A stretch of DNA of 64,000 bases from Arthrobacter humicola (GTDB lineage Bacteria; Actinomycetota; Actinomycetes; Actinomycetales; Micrococcaceae): assembly GCF_022803015.1 (NCBI RefSeq), contig NZ_JAFKON010000001.1, positions 868,001 through 932,000 of the forward strand, in the 5' to 3' direction. Made by a program: the position numbers and the translations under genes. Positions 42,241 through 50,918 of the stretch are shown piece by piece (within the stretch, counting starts at the first letter, position 1; each line of letters starts with the position of its first letter). Below the pieces are notes generated by a model. That model was not told the DNA's origin and ran no database searches. It saw only the letters and a program-made list of their open reading frames with translations.

Positions 42241-43656
42241 CTACCGCCCGGCGGTGCGTTCGAGCACCTGGCCGAGGATCCGCGCGCCTTCCCGGAAAGC
42301 GCCCGGATTGGGTCCGGCGAAGTTCAGCCGGATGAACGGTCCGGCCGGTTCGGCCGGGAACCACTCGGTACCGGCCGCGATGATGACCCCCGCGGCCTCG
42401 CAGTCCCCTACGAACTGGTCGACGTCGGTCCCGTCGGGAAGGCGGACCCAGAGGTTGAGCCCGCCCGTGGGCACGTGCTCCACGTGGGCCAGCGGGGCAA
42501 GTTCCCGCAGGCTGCTGAGCATGAGATCACGGCGGGACTGGAGCTGCAGCCGCAGTCCGCGCAGGTGTGTCTGCCATCCCGGCTGCGTGACGACGTCGAG
42601 GGCGGCCGCCTGGAGAACGCCGCTGACATACATGGACTCGGCGCCCCGGTCGGCCAGGATGCGATCACGTGCCGGGCCGCGGGCGATCACCGCGGCAATG
42701 CGTATGGCCGGGGACACGCTCTTGGTCAGCGAACGGAGATAAACGACATGGCCGGAATCGTCGAGGCTGGCAACGGGCACGGAATCCGTGGTGATTCCGA
42801 AGTCATGGGCCCAGTCATCCTCCACCAGGAAAGCACCGTGTTCGCGCACCACGTCGAGCACCTGCTCGCGCAGGCGGGCGGGCCATTGCGCCCCGGTGGG
42901 ATTCGCATAGTTCGGCTGCGCGTAGAACAGCCGGGCGCCGGTCTCGTCAAAGGCGCGGGCCAGGTCCTCGGGGTCCGGGCCTTCGGGACCGCTGGGTACC
43001 GGAACAACCCGGACACCGGACTGCGCCGCGGCCTGGAGCGCCCCCCAGTATGTCGGGGATTCCACCAGCAGCGGCTGCCCGCTGCCGACCAGCGCCCGGA
43101 ACACGGAACTGAGCCCGCCCTGGCTCCCCGGGAGTACGATCACGTCGCGCGGCGTTGGCGGGGCGACGCCGGCCCCGGTAGCCCCCCGGAGCTCGTGCGC
43201 GAACCAGGATTGCAGGTCGGGCAGGCCCGCGGCAGGCGGACGTGACAGGGCAGCCTCACCCCGGGCAGCCCGGGTCAGAGCTGCCCTGACCAGCCGCTCG
43301 GGCAGCAGTTCCCGGTCCGGATAGCCTGAATGGAAAGCGATGACGTCGTTTGAGGCGCTGCGCATCGCAGTGGAGACGGGGCGGAGCGGCGCCCGGGGCG
43401 ATCCCAGCGCCGTCGTCTGCCAGCCGTAGTCCGCCGGCCGCGCTGTTCGAACGGCCCGCACGAACGTCCCGACGCCGGGGCGGCTGTCGATCAGGCCCTG
43501 CGCGGAGAGGGTCCGCAGGACCTTTTGCACGGTCACGGGGCTGGCCTGGTACTCGGCGACCAGGGAACGCGTGGAAGGCAGCCGGGCGCCCGGCGCGGCG
43601 GCCGCAATCCATTCCCGGAGCCGCGCCGCCATCCGCGTGGTGCTATCGTAAGACAT
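42241..43656 (-). CDS. MocR/GntR-type regulator with aminotransferase domain
   Basis: 471 aa from ATG 43656. N-terminal GntR winged helix (MAARLREWIAAAAPGARLPSTRSLVAEYQASPVTVQKVLRTLSAQGLIDSRPGVGTF), then a fold-type I PLP aminotransferase-like domain with FYAQPNYANPTGAQWPA and the PLP lysine segment YLRSLTKSVSPAIRIAAV. MocR proteins use PLP or an amine as effector. Divergent from an EamA transporter gene whose ATG overlaps its own by two bases. No Shine-Dalgarno sequence, and TACTAT eight bases upstream points to a leaderless mRNA. Likely controls the transporter and itself through the palindrome at 43667-43678. Confidence 0.9.
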   Translation of the reverse strand: MSYDSTTRMAARLREWIAAAAPGARLPSTRSLVAEYQASPVTVQKVLRTLSAQGLIDSRPGVGTFVRAVRTARPADYGWQTTALGSPRAPLRPVSTAMRSASNDVIAFHSGYPDRELLPERLVRAALTRAARGEAALSRPPAAGLPDLQSWFAHELRGATGAGVAPPTPRDVIVLPGSQGGLSSVFRALVGSGQPLLVESPTYWGALQAAAQSGVRVVPVPSGPEGPDPEDLARAFDETGARLFYAQPNYANPTGAQWPARLREQVLDVVREHGAFLVEDDWAHDFGITTDSVPVASLDDSGHVVYLRSLTKSVSPAIRIAAVIARGPARDRILADRGAESMYVSGVLQAAALDVVTQPGWQTHLRGLRLQLQSRRDLMLSSLRELAPLAHVEHVPTGGLNLWVRLPDGTDVDQFVGDCEAAGVIIAAGTEWFPAEPAGPFIRLNFAGPNPGAFREGARILGQVLERTAGR

Positions 43657-43678
43657 GAAAGGCAATAGTAGCGCTACT
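43644..43678. promoter_or_regulatory. Interlocked divergent promoters and MocR palindrome
   Basis: Rightward -10 TATCGT (43644-43649) lies inside the MocR coding sequence. Leftward -10 TACTAT (complement of 43665-43670) lies inside the EamA coding sequence. The perfect palindrome AGTAGCGCTACT is at 43667-43678. Each -10 sits 5-8 bases before its ATG, so both mRNAs should begin at or next to the start codon. Confidence 0.62.
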
Positions 43679-44671
43679 CAGGAGATCAAACAACCGTTAT
43701 CGTCCCGGCCGGCAGCCGGACTGTGGTGGGGGTTCGTCGGCGTCGCCGCATTTTCCTTCACACTGCCGTTCACCCGGGTGGCGGTTGCGGGGTTGTCTCC
43801 GTTGTTCATCGGATCGGGCCGGGCTGTTGTTGCGACCGTTCTCGCCGCGTTCGCCCTCACTTTGACCCGGCAGCGCCTGCCCCGGGGCGCCCAGTGGGCG
43901 CGTATTGCGGTGGTCGCCGGCGGCGTGGTGGTCGGATTCCCGCTGCTGACCTCCTTCGCCCTCACCTCGGTTCCCGCCAGCCACGGCGCGGTTGTTATTG
44001 CGCTACTCCCCGCGGCGACCGCAACGATGGCGGTGATCCGCGGCCACGAACGGCCGCCCAGGTCTTTCTGGATGATCACCGGCGCGGGCGCAGTGGCGGC
44101 GATTGGTTTCGCCTCTGCGCAGTCCGGCGGCATCGGGCAACTGCAATTGGCCGACCTGCTGCTGTTCGGCGCCGTCCTCTCGGCGGCAATCGGCTACGCC
44201 GAAGGCGGCCTGCTGGCCCGCGAACTCGGCTCGTGGCAGACCGTCTCCTGGGCCCTCGTTCTGTCCTCGCCGCTCATGGCCGGCATCGCGGCCTTTTCTA
44301 TGGCCAGCCAGCCTCCCTCCGCTACTCCCGTGCAGTGGGCGGCCTTCGCATACCTGGGCGTCGTGAGCATGTTTTTCGGCTTCTTCGCCTGGTACCGCGG
44401 CCTGGCCATCGGACCCATGGCGCAGGTCAGCCAGATCCAACTCGTCCAGCCGGTCTTGAGCATCTGCTGGGCCGGGCTCATACTGGGCGAAGACTTGACC
44501 TGGGCGACCATCATCGGCGGCACGGCGGTCATCCTCTGCGCCGGCCTGGCCGTCCGCTCCCGGCCACGTGCGGCCAGGGAGGCGGGAAGCAATGCGGGCG
44601 TGCTGGACAGCCCCCAGGACAGCCCGGGGAACAACGCGAAGGACACCGTGACAGTGAAACAATCCGGCTGA
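43655..44671 (+). CDS. EamA/DMT-family transporter
   Basis: 338 aa with ten membrane helices in two EamA repeats: GLWWGFVGVAAFSFTLPFTRVAVAGLSPLFIGSGRAVVATVL at the N-terminus, and GFFAWYRGLAIGPMAQVSQIQLVQPVLSICWAGLILGEDLTWATIIGGTAVILCAGLAV at the end. An exporter of amino acids or other metabolites; MocR-linked members often move amines or vitamin-B6-related compounds. The C-terminal 45 residues are hydrophilic. The only possible in-frame start is ATG 43655, because a stop lies two codons upstream. No ribosome site, so leaderless. Confidence 0.9.
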   Translation: MKGNSSATQEIKQPLSSRPAAGLWWGFVGVAAFSFTLPFTRVAVAGLSPLFIGSGRAVVATVLAAFALTLTRQRLPRGAQWARIAVVAGGVVVGFPLLTSFALTSVPASHGAVVIALLPAATATMAVIRGHERPPRSFWMITGAGAVAAIGFASAQSGGIGQLQLADLLLFGAVLSAAIGYAEGGLLARELGSWQTVSWALVLSSPLMAGIAAFSMASQPPSATPVQWAAFAYLGVVSMFFGFFAWYRGLAIGPMAQVSQIQLVQPVLSICWAGLILGEDLTWATIIGGTAVILCAGLAVRSRPRAAREAGSNAGVLDSPQDSPGNNAKDTVTVKQSG

Positions 44672-44739
44672 TCTGATCACACGCCCCGCCCCCGAAGCCG
44701 CCCAGCCCAGACCCGATCCGCAATCCGAATGGAAGTTCC

Positions 44740-45426
44740 GTGTACATCCCCGCACATTTCGCCGCCGGCCCCGATGCAGTCCGGCATCTGCTCACGCGAC
44801 CGTCCGCGGCCAACCTGGTCACCGCAACCGCGAAGGGCATGCTTGCCACGCTGCTGCCCTTCGTCTTCGACCCCTCGGCCGGTGAGCACGGTGCCCTGCA
44901 CGCGCATCTGGCCCGCAACAACCCCCAGTGGTCTGAACCCGCCCTCGGCGAATCGCTCGCCATTATCCAGGGCGCGGACGCCTACATCTCGCCGCGGTGG
45001 TATGCGTCCAAGGCGGAGCACGGACGCGTGGTTCCCACTTGGAACTACTCCACGGCCCACGTGTACGGCACCCTGGTCATCCACGACGATCCCGCCTGGC
45101 TCGCCAGCCATGTGAGGCGGCTGAGCAACCACAACGAGGCCGGCTCCGAGCAGCCCTGGACTGTCGAGGATGCCCCGGAGCGCTACATTGCCGGCCAGTT
45201 GCGCGCGATCGTCGGCGTCGAGCTTCTCATCACGAGGATCGAGGCGAAGCACAAACTCAGCCAGAACCGGCCCGGCGCCGATGTTGACGGTGTGGTGGCC
45301 GGGCTGCGGGCCCGCGGTGACCTGGAAAGCGCGGCGGACGTCGAGAACGCGCGACAGGGCCGCGAGCAGATTCGCTGCCCGCACTCCGACTCCCCGGCCG
45401 CGCCCCCGGCTACGCCTGCATCCTGA
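44740..45426 (+). CDS. PaiB-like FMN-binding negative regulator
   Basis: 228 aa, GTG start at 44740 (GGAAGTTCC upstream). The split-barrel flavin-binding fold of PaiB/FMN_bind_2 is recognisable from MYIPAHFA, LVTATAKGMLATLLPFVFDP, LARNNPQW, YISPRWYASKAEHGRVVPTWNYSTAHVYGTL and GVELLITRIEAKHKLSQNRP. In Bacillus PaiB affects protease and sporulation gene expression; here the role is unknown. It binds FMN or perhaps haem-like cofactors. A Pro/Ala tail follows the last motif. It is transcribed with or after the EamA gene (68-base gap) and ends at a strong palindromic terminator. Confidence 0.9.
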   Translation: MYIPAHFAAGPDAVRHLLTRPSAANLVTATAKGMLATLLPFVFDPSAGEHGALHAHLARNNPQWSEPALGESLAIIQGADAYISPRWYASKAEHGRVVPTWNYSTAHVYGTLVIHDDPAWLASHVRRLSNHNEAGSEQPWTVEDAPERYIAGQLRAIVGVELLITRIEAKHKLSQNRPGADVDGVVAGLRARGDLESAADVENARQGREQIRCPHSDSPAAPPATPAS

Positions 45427-45512
45427 TGGCTGAAGGCTGACCCCGGCACTTGGGCCCGGCCCGGCCGTTTGGCTAGGTTTTCGCGACGAATTCGGGCCGG
45501 GCGCCGCGGAAA

Positions 45513-45550
45513 AGGTCAGGCGCTACGGGGATCCCCGTAGCGCCTGACCT
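45513..45550. terminator. Perfect 38-base palindrome, bidirectional terminator
   Basis: Arms of 18 bases (AGGTCAGGCGCTACGGGG and complement) around AT, between convergent genes ending at 45426 and 45559. On the minus strand it is followed by four T residues. A cruciform or terminator hairpin serving both genes is the obvious reading. Confidence 0.8.
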
Positions 45551-45558
45551 GTGGCGTG

Positions 45559-45972
45559 TCACGTGTCCGTTTCCGTAGCGGAATCCTGTGCCATCTCGTG
45601 GCCGAGGTTCATCACCCGGCGCGCCAACTCCCCCGGGTCCGGTTCCCCGGCCCCCAGCGCCCCCGTGCCCAGTTCACCGGCTCCCGGTTCACCCGCTCCC
45701 AGGTCCCCGGCGGCACGCAGGTCCTGCCGCTGCAGCCCCGGCCTGCCCAGCAGGACAGCCGACCACAGCGCCTGCACGGTTGATACGGCCACCGTGGCTC
45801 CCGTCGGCCCCGAGACCAGCCAGCCGCCGCTGGTCGCGGCCACTTTCGGGGCTCCTGGCCAGGATTGGCTGGCACCATTAATCGTTTGGGCGACAATCAG
45901 GTGCTGCCGCAGCGTTCTGATCGAACCCAGGACAGGATCGCTCACCACATTTCGTCCACAGGCACCGCACAT
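45559..45972 (-). CDS. Small Cys-motif protein with Gly/Glu/Pro repeat tail
   Basis: 137 aa from ATG 45972, with AGGAGGGAGACC just upstream. It starts MCGACGRNVVSDPVLGSIRTLRQHLIVAQTINGAS, giving a CGAC (CxxC-like) pair at Cys2 and Cys5, then a compact domain up to about residue 85 (GGWLVSGPTGATVAVSTVQALWSAVL). I recall similar short actinobacterial proteins but no function. Residues about 98-122 are repeats of GAGEPGAGELGTG type encoded by 45635-45705. It follows the SDR gene by 13 bases, so it is the last gene of the LacI-linked operon. A metal or redox site at the Cys pair is possible. Confidence 0.78.
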   Translation of the reverse strand: MCGACGRNVVSDPVLGSIRTLRQHLIVAQTINGASQSWPGAPKVAATSGGWLVSGPTGATVAVSTVQALWSAVLLGRPGLQRQDLRAAGDLGAGEPGAGELGTGALGAGEPDPGELARRVMNLGHEMAQDSATETDT

Positions 45973-45985
45973 ATAGGTCTCCCTC

Positions 45986-46708
45986 CTAGGGCATGACGTC
46001 GCCGGAATTGGGTCCGAGTGTCTGCCCCACGTACAAGTTGCCGCCGGGATCGCTGGCCAAAAGCAGCGCCGTTGGCGCCACCTCGTCCGCCAGCCCGAAG
46101 CGCAGCAGCGGCAGCCCGGCACGCTTCGCCGCTTTCCATTCCTCCGAGATGCCGTCAACCAAGGGCGTCTCGATGGGGCCCGGGGCAATGTTGTTGACCA
46201 GCACGTTGTCGGCGGCCGTTTCCAGGGCCAGGGCCTTGGTCAGCCCCACGACTCCGGCTTTGGCGGCGCTGTAGTGGCTGAGCCCGGTGCCGCCCTTGAT
46301 AGCCAGCTGGGAGGCGATGTTGATAATCCGGCCCCACTTCTGCTGCCGCATCTCCCCCACCACCTCCCGGCAGCAGAGGAAGACACCGGTCAGGTCCACG
46401 GCAATCGTCTCGTTCCACATGGCAAGCGTCATGTCTTCCAACGGCGATTCCGTCAGCAGGCCGGCGCTGTTCACGAGAATGTCGATGCTTCCGAGCTGGG
46501 AGCGTGCGGCGGCAAAGGCCGCCTTCACGCTCGCCTCGTCTGAGACGTCGACGGCGATGCTTCCCGCCGCGCCCGACCGGTCCAGGACGACGACTCTGTC
46601 GCCGTTGGCGGTGAAGGCCTCGGCGATGGCCTTGCCGATGCCGCTGGCTCCGCCGGTGACCACAACGGCGCGGCCCTCCGTTTTCCGGGAGGCGTCAGGG
46701 TTGTTCAT
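45986..46708 (-). CDS. Short-chain dehydrogenase/reductase (SDR)
   Basis: 240 aa, classical SDR. Cofactor motif VVVTGGASGIGKAIAEAF (TGxxxGxG), VLDRSG after beta-2 (Asp favours NAD+), NSAGLL, catalytic Ser in IINIASQLA and YxxxK in HYSAAKAGVVG, then NNIAPGPIETP. Oxidises or reduces an alcohol/keto group. ATG 46708 has GGAAGGACAAGA upstream. It follows a second SDR gene by 20 bases, so the operon encodes two different SDRs, perhaps successive steps. The substrate is not assigned. Confidence 0.93.
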   Translation of the reverse strand: MNNPDASRKTEGRAVVVTGGASGIGKAIAEAFTANGDRVVVLDRSGAAGSIAVDVSDEASVKAAFAAARSQLGSIDILVNSAGLLTESPLEDMTLAMWNETIAVDLTGVFLCCREVVGEMRQQKWGRIINIASQLAIKGGTGLSHYSAAKAGVVGLTKALALETAADNVLVNNIAPGPIETPLVDGISEEWKAAKRAGLPLLRFGLADEVAPTALLLASDPGGNLYVGQTLGPNSGDVMP

Positions 46709-46728
46709 TCTTGTCCTTCCGAGGCTTT

Positions 46729-47496
46729 TCAGGCACGCATCTTGATGGTGAGGCCGCCGTCAACAATCAGGGACTGGCCCGTGACGTAGACAGCGTCATC
46801 GGAGGTCAGGAAGCCGATCACGCTGGCAACCTCCTGGGGACGTCCGACCCGGCCCCAGGGGATTTCCAAACCGGCGCGTTGCAGGCCCTCGGGCCCGAGG
46901 GAATTCACCGGATCCAGGGACTGGGGAGTTTCGATCAGTCCGGGGATAACGGCGTTGGCGCGGATGCCGCGCGGCCCCAACTCGGCGGCCACACTGCGGA
47001 TCAGGCCGAGCACGCCGGCCTTGGCGGCTGCGTAGTGGGCATGTTCCTCCCAGCCGTAGACGCCGCCGGCAATGGAGGATACGGCAACCATCGCTCCGCC
47101 GTTGGTCATCTTCGCGGACCCGGCGCGCAGGGTCCGCAACACGCCGGTGAGGTCGACGTCGAGCATGTCGTGCCAGCGCTGATCGGTCATCTCCTCCAGC
47201 GGTGAGTTGCGCAGGATTCCGGCGTTGGCCACGGCGTAGTCCAGGCGGCCGTACTCGTCGACGGCGCGTTCGGCGAAGGCATCGACAGACGGGGTACTGC
47301 GGACGTCCACTTCGTGGATGACCCCCTGGCCGCCGGCGTCCTTCACCATCCGAAGGGTTTCCTCCGGGTCGTGCGGGTCGCCGGGAAAGGTTCCGATGAC
47401 AGAATGCACGCCGCGGTGGGCGTAGTGGACCGCGAGGGCCCGTCCTATGCCGCTGGCCGCTCCGGTGATCGCGGCCACCCTGTTCTCAGGCGTCAT
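46729..47496 (-). CDS. Short-chain dehydrogenase/reductase (SDR)
   Basis: 255 aa. AAITGAASGIGRALAVHYAHRGV (TGxxxGIG), NAGIL, VAVSSIAGG with catalytic Ser, and HYAAAKAGVLG (YxxxK) mark an active classical SDR. C-terminal VTGQSLIVDGGLTIKMR is also typical. It overlaps the MFS transporter gene by 11 bases, so translation is coupled. Unlike the next SDR it has no acidic residue immediately after beta-2 that I can place (FPGDPHD), so the cofactor choice is uncertain. Part of the LacI-controlled operon. Confidence 0.93.
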   Translation of the reverse strand: MTPENRVAAITGAASGIGRALAVHYAHRGVHSVIGTFPGDPHDPEETLRMVKDAGGQGVIHEVDVRSTPSVDAFAERAVDEYGRLDYAVANAGILRNSPLEEMTDQRWHDMLDVDLTGVLRTLRAGSAKMTNGGAMVAVSSIAGGVYGWEEHAHYAAAKAGVLGLIRSVAAELGPRGIRANAVIPGLIETPQSLDPVNSLGPEGLQRAGLEIPWGRVGRPQEVASVIGFLTSDDAVYVTGQSLIVDGGLTIKMRA

Positions 47497-48874
47497 GGGG
47501 GTGGTCCTCGAGCAGGGCTTCGACCGGCGGCTTCGCGGCGATCATCAGCAGGCCGGAGAAAAGGGTTCCGGCCGCGCCGACCCACAAGGCTGCAGCACCG
47601 GTTCCTACGCTGGCGGCCGCTAGCGTGAACAGGAAACCACCGAGAATCGTGCCGGGCTGGCTCATTGCGCCGATAAAGGCTGTGCCGGTGGCACGGCAGC
47701 TGACGGGGTAGCACTCCGCCATGAAGTACTGGATCGCGGCGTACGGTCCGACCAGGAAGAACAGTCCGGCGCCGTAGGTGACGATGATCATGAAGGGGTC
47801 CGTGGCAAGGGGGCTGAGCATGATGGCGAAGGAGATGCCGGAGATAATCCAGCCTCCGATGATGGTCCGCTTGCGGCCGATCTTGTCACCGAGCCACCCA
47901 TGGAAGACATAGCCGAAGTACGCCAGCCCGTTGATGACGATCAGCATCCAGAAGGCGTCAGAAAGTTCCACACCCTTGGCGTTCTTCAGAACAGAACTGC
48001 CGAGAATGCTGAAAATAAGGATGCCGAAGAAGTTGAAGATCCAGGCCAGCGACAGGACGATCGTATTCCGGCGCAGGTGCGGCTCCCAGATGCGCTTGAG
48101 CGGGGCTGCGGAGGAGTGCTCGACGCCGAAGGCGTGGGCCAGGGAATGGGCTTCCTCGGTCTTGCCGCTCTTCTCGAGTTGGGTCAGTTTGTGGTGCAGT
48201 TCGAACTGCGGCGTCTCCTTCAGTTTCTTGGCGATGACCCACACGATGATCGCGGCCGGAACGGTCGCCATCAGGTATAGGGCACGCCAGCCGAGGGACG
48301 GGAGGAAGACGAGGGCGAGGGCGCTGGCAAGCAGGAAGCCCAGCGGCCAGCCACCCTGGATGAAGGAGTAGTGGAAGCCGGGGCGCTTGCGCTTATCCGC
48401 GACTTCGGTGACCTGGTAGACCTCGTTCATGTAGGTGGCGTTGACGGCCTGCTCCGAGAACCCGAGCCCGCCGAAGGAACGGACCAGCACCAGCAGGCCG
48501 TTGCTGAGGAACGGGATCCCGGTCGGAATCAGGGCCGTCAGGCCCGAGACAATGGCGGTCCCGCCGATCGTGGTCATCATGCCCTTGCGGCGGCCGAGCC
48601 GGTCAATGACCGGGCCGATTCCGAAGCAGACGATCGCGGTGCCGACGGCGATCCAGGTGTTGATTGCGTACGCTTCGGTGGCGGTCCAGCCGAACTCCTG
48701 CTGCATGGCCGGCAGGAGGGTGCCGAAAAGTCCGAAGTCGAATACGGCGACCGTCCAGGCACAGAGCGCCAAGACGGTGGCGACGGTTGTGTGGTGCTTG
48801 GAGAAAACCGGGAAGCGGCGTTTTTCGTCCGGTCCGGGTTGCGTCAGATCGACGGCGGGCTGCTGGATGGTCAT
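47486..48874 (-). CDS. MFS transporter (SP/AAHS-like)
   Basis: 462 aa, twelve membrane helices. Motifs PVIDRLGRRKGMMTTIGG after helix 2, RSFGGLGFSEQAVNATYMNEV in helix 4 and GDKIGRKRTIIGG after helix 8 are those of sugar-porter and metabolite:H+ symport families. A charged middle loop of about 50 residues separates the halves (KLKETPQFELHHKLTQLEKSGKTEEA). It is the likely importer for the substrate of the neighbouring deacetylase-family enzyme and asparaginase. The ATG shares one base with the upstream stop (TAATG), and its end overlaps the first SDR. Confidence 0.92.
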   Translation of the reverse strand: MTIQQPAVDLTQPGPDEKRRFPVFSKHHTTVATVLALCAWTVAVFDFGLFGTLLPAMQQEFGWTATEAYAINTWIAVGTAIVCFGIGPVIDRLGRRKGMMTTIGGTAIVSGLTALIPTGIPFLSNGLLVLVRSFGGLGFSEQAVNATYMNEVYQVTEVADKRKRPGFHYSFIQGGWPLGFLLASALALVFLPSLGWRALYLMATVPAAIIVWVIAKKLKETPQFELHHKLTQLEKSGKTEEAHSLAHAFGVEHSSAAPLKRIWEPHLRRNTIVLSLAWIFNFFGILIFSILGSSVLKNAKGVELSDAFWMLIVINGLAYFGYVFHGWLGDKIGRKRTIIGGWIISGISFAIMLSPLATDPFMIIVTYGAGLFFLVGPYAAIQYFMAECYPVSCRATGTAFIGAMSQPGTILGGFLFTLAAASVGTGAAALWVGAAGTLFSGLLMIAAKPPVEALLEDHPHDA

Positions 48875-49761
48875 TACTGGTTTTCCTTTCGGGGGCTGCG
48901 TGCGAGGAAGGAGTCCGCTATCTGGTCGAACTTCAGCCAGCTGACGCCTTCGTGGGAATTGATGTGTTCGATGAGGCGCTCAAGCATGAGCAGCACTTGG
49001 GGGCGGCCCGAGACATCCGGATGGATGGTCATGGTGAAGACGGCCTGATCCATTTCCCGGTACACCCAGTCGAACTGGTCGCGCCACATTTGTTCGATAT
49101 CCCGGGGACTGACGAATCCGTGGGAGTTCGGGGCCGCCTTGATGAACATCATGGGAGGCAGGTCGTCCAGGTACCAGTTGGCCGGGATCTCGACGAGGTC
49201 GGTTTCCGTGCCCCTGACCAGCGGCTCCATCCAGGTTTCGGCAGCCTTGGTGTAGTCGATCTTCTTCCAGCTGTCGCCGACCCGGACGTAGTAGGGCTCG
49301 AAGTCCTTGTGCATCAGGGAGTGGTCGTATTTGATCCCGCGTTCGAGCAGGATCTCGTTGGTGACCGGGGAAAATTCCCACCAGGGAGCAACGTAGCCCG
49401 TGGGCCGTCGGCCGGAGACTTTCTCGATGAGTTGGATTGACCGGTCCAGGATGGCCGTCTCCTGCTCGCGGGTCATGGCGATGGGGTTTTCATGCGAGTA
49501 CCCGTGCACGCCGATTTCGTGCCCGGCGTCGACGATCATCCGCGTCAGGTCCGGGAAGGTCTCGATCGAGTGGCCCGGCACGAACCAGGTGGCGGGCAGG
49601 CTGTACTTCTCGAAAAGCCGGATGAGGCGCGGGCCGCCGACCTCGCCGCTGAACAAGCCGCGGGAGATATCGCAGGGCGAGTCCTCGCCCCCGTAGGAGC
49701 CGAGCATTCCGGCAACTGCGTCCACGTCCACGCCGAACGCGACTTGGATGTCCTTAGTCAT
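48874..49761 (-). CDS. Polysaccharide-deacetylase-fold hydrolase (HpPgdA/allantoinase-like)
   Basis: 295 aa. Metal-binding residues are Asp12 and Asp14 (AFGVDVDA) and His86 and His90 (VHGYSHENP). [37 protein letters not shown] is the typical central block, and a late MTIHPDV gives another His. This group has no signal peptide and includes Helicobacter PgdA and enzymes opening cyclic imides or ureides such as the PuuE-type allantoinase. An intracellular amide/imide substrate fits the neighbours (asparaginase, MFS, SDRs) better than peptidoglycan. ATG 49761 follows AAAGG. The TAATG junction couples it to the transporter. Confidence 0.9.
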   Translation of the reverse strand: MTKDIQVAFGVDVDAVAGMLGSYGGEDSPCDISRGLFSGEVGGPRLIRLFEKYSLPATWFVPGHSIETFPDLTRMIVDAGHEIGVHGYSHENPIAMTREQETAILDRSIQLIEKVSGRRPTGYVAPWWEFSPVTNEILLERGIKYDHSLMHKDFEPYYVRVGDSWKKIDYTKAAETWMEPLVRGTETDLVEIPANWYLDDLPPMMFIKAAPNSHGFVSPRDIEQMWRDQFDWVYREMDQAVFTMTIHPDVSGRPQVLLMLERLIEHINSHEGVSWLKFDQIADSFLARSPRKENQ

Positions 49762-49784
49762 GAGATCAACCTTTCACTGCGCTT

Positions 49785-49855
49785 TTGTTGAGGTTTGGCT
49801 TCTTGTTGAGGTTTGTCTTTGGGCTGTGGCTTGTTGGTGAGGCCTGGCTTTGGGC
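49785..49855. repeat. Three imperfect tandem repeats in an operon spacer
   Basis: TTGTTGAGGTTTGGCTTC at 49785, a near copy at 49803-49824 and a weaker one at 49831-49855. Read as mRNA of the leftward operon it is rich in CAACAA and AAACC, unlike the GC-rich surroundings, and lies between the asparaginase and deacetylase-family genes. Confidence 0.6.
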
Positions 49856-49860
49856 GGGAA

Positions 49861-50880
49861 CTAGTCAGCGAGCGTGCCCCTCCGGGCGAAGGCGTCCGCG
49901 ATCCCGTCGGCGGGAGTGCCGAGCCTGAGCAGAAGGCTCAGCAGGACCAGCGATTGGGATGGCTTGAGCAGCCCGGCGGGGATGGCACCGGCAGCGCGCA
50001 GATCCTCGCCGCCGCCGTCGCCGTAGCGGGGCACTACGGCACCGGCTTCCACGCGGGTGCTCGTCACCACCACGACGCCGGCCGCGGTGGCGTCGGCGAC
50101 TTCCTGGCACAGCACGCGGTTTGCGTTGCCCGTTCCCGTCCCTTGGAGCACGATCCCTGCGGCCCCGGCCTGCCGAGCGGCCCGCAGGAGGGTGGCGTCA
50201 GCTCCGGGGTGGGCAGCAACGAGGTCCACGCGCGGCGAACCGGCGTCCGCGCCCGGCAGGGGCAACGGGGAAGATCCGGGCCGTACCGCCTGGATTTCGA
50301 CCTCGCCAGAGTCGGACACCGATCCCACGGTTCCGAAGTCCGGGTTGGCGAAGGCGTCGAGGCTGGTCGTGTGGCGCTTGCGGACGCCGGCCGCAGGGAA
50401 GATAGTCCCGGCAAACGCCAGCAGCACACCGGTTCCCCGCGCCCGCGGAGAACCGGCGACGGCGATCGCGCGGGACAGATTGCCAGGACCGTCAGGGGAG
50501 TCGGCGTCGGCAGCCTGCTGCGCTCCGGTGAATACCACCGGGCGGGGATCATCGTGGGTGAGGTCAACGAGATAGGCCGTTTCCTCCATCGTGTCCGTCC
50601 CGTGGGTGACCACGACGCCCAGAACCTGCGGATCGGCCAATACTTGCCGGATCGTGGCGCAGATGGCGATCATGTCGTCGACTGTCAGCAGGTACGAGCC
50701 TTTCCGGAAAACGTCGACCACGCGGACCGGATGGGCCGCTGGCACTCCCATGCTGGCAAACACCTGCTCCCCCGTGTCGGACGCCACCGCGGCTCCGCCG
50801 GCCTCGGACGCGCGGGAAGAAATCGTTCCTCCCGTGGCCAGCAGGACCACGTGGGGGCCAACTGAATCTGTGACGGTCAT
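49861..50880 (-). CDS. L-asparaginase (type II-like)
   Basis: 339 aa from ATG 50880 (GGAGTGGAC upstream). First catalytic Thr in VVLLATGGTISSRAS, second in VVVTHGTDTMEETAYLVDL (T-D pair), and GIVLQGTGTGNAN later, all standard. Hydrolyses asparagine or related amides to acid and ammonia. No Sec signal is visible, so cytoplasmic. Given the neighbouring imide/ureide-type hydrolase, a half-amide such as a succinamate-like compound is a conceivable alternative substrate (inference). First gene of the leftward operon, with a LacI-type palindrome 39 bases before its start codon. Confidence 0.92.
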   Translation of the reverse strand: MTVTDSVGPHVVLLATGGTISSRASEAGGAAVASDTGEQVFASMGVPAAHPVRVVDVFRKGSYLLTVDDMIAICATIRQVLADPQVLGVVVTHGTDTMEETAYLVDLTHDDPRPVVFTGAQQAADADSPDGPGNLSRAIAVAGSPRARGTGVLLAFAGTIFPAAGVRKRHTTSLDAFANPDFGTVGSVSDSGEVEIQAVRPGSSPLPLPGADAGSPRVDLVAAHPGADATLLRAARQAGAAGIVLQGTGTGNANRVLCQEVADATAAGVVVVTSTRVEAGAVVPRYGDGGGEDLRAAGAIPAGLLKPSQSLVLLSLLLRLGTPADGIADAFARRGTLAD

Positions 50881-50918
50881 GTCCACTCCGTTTGTTCTGT
50901 AACTGTTTCCGCGCACTT

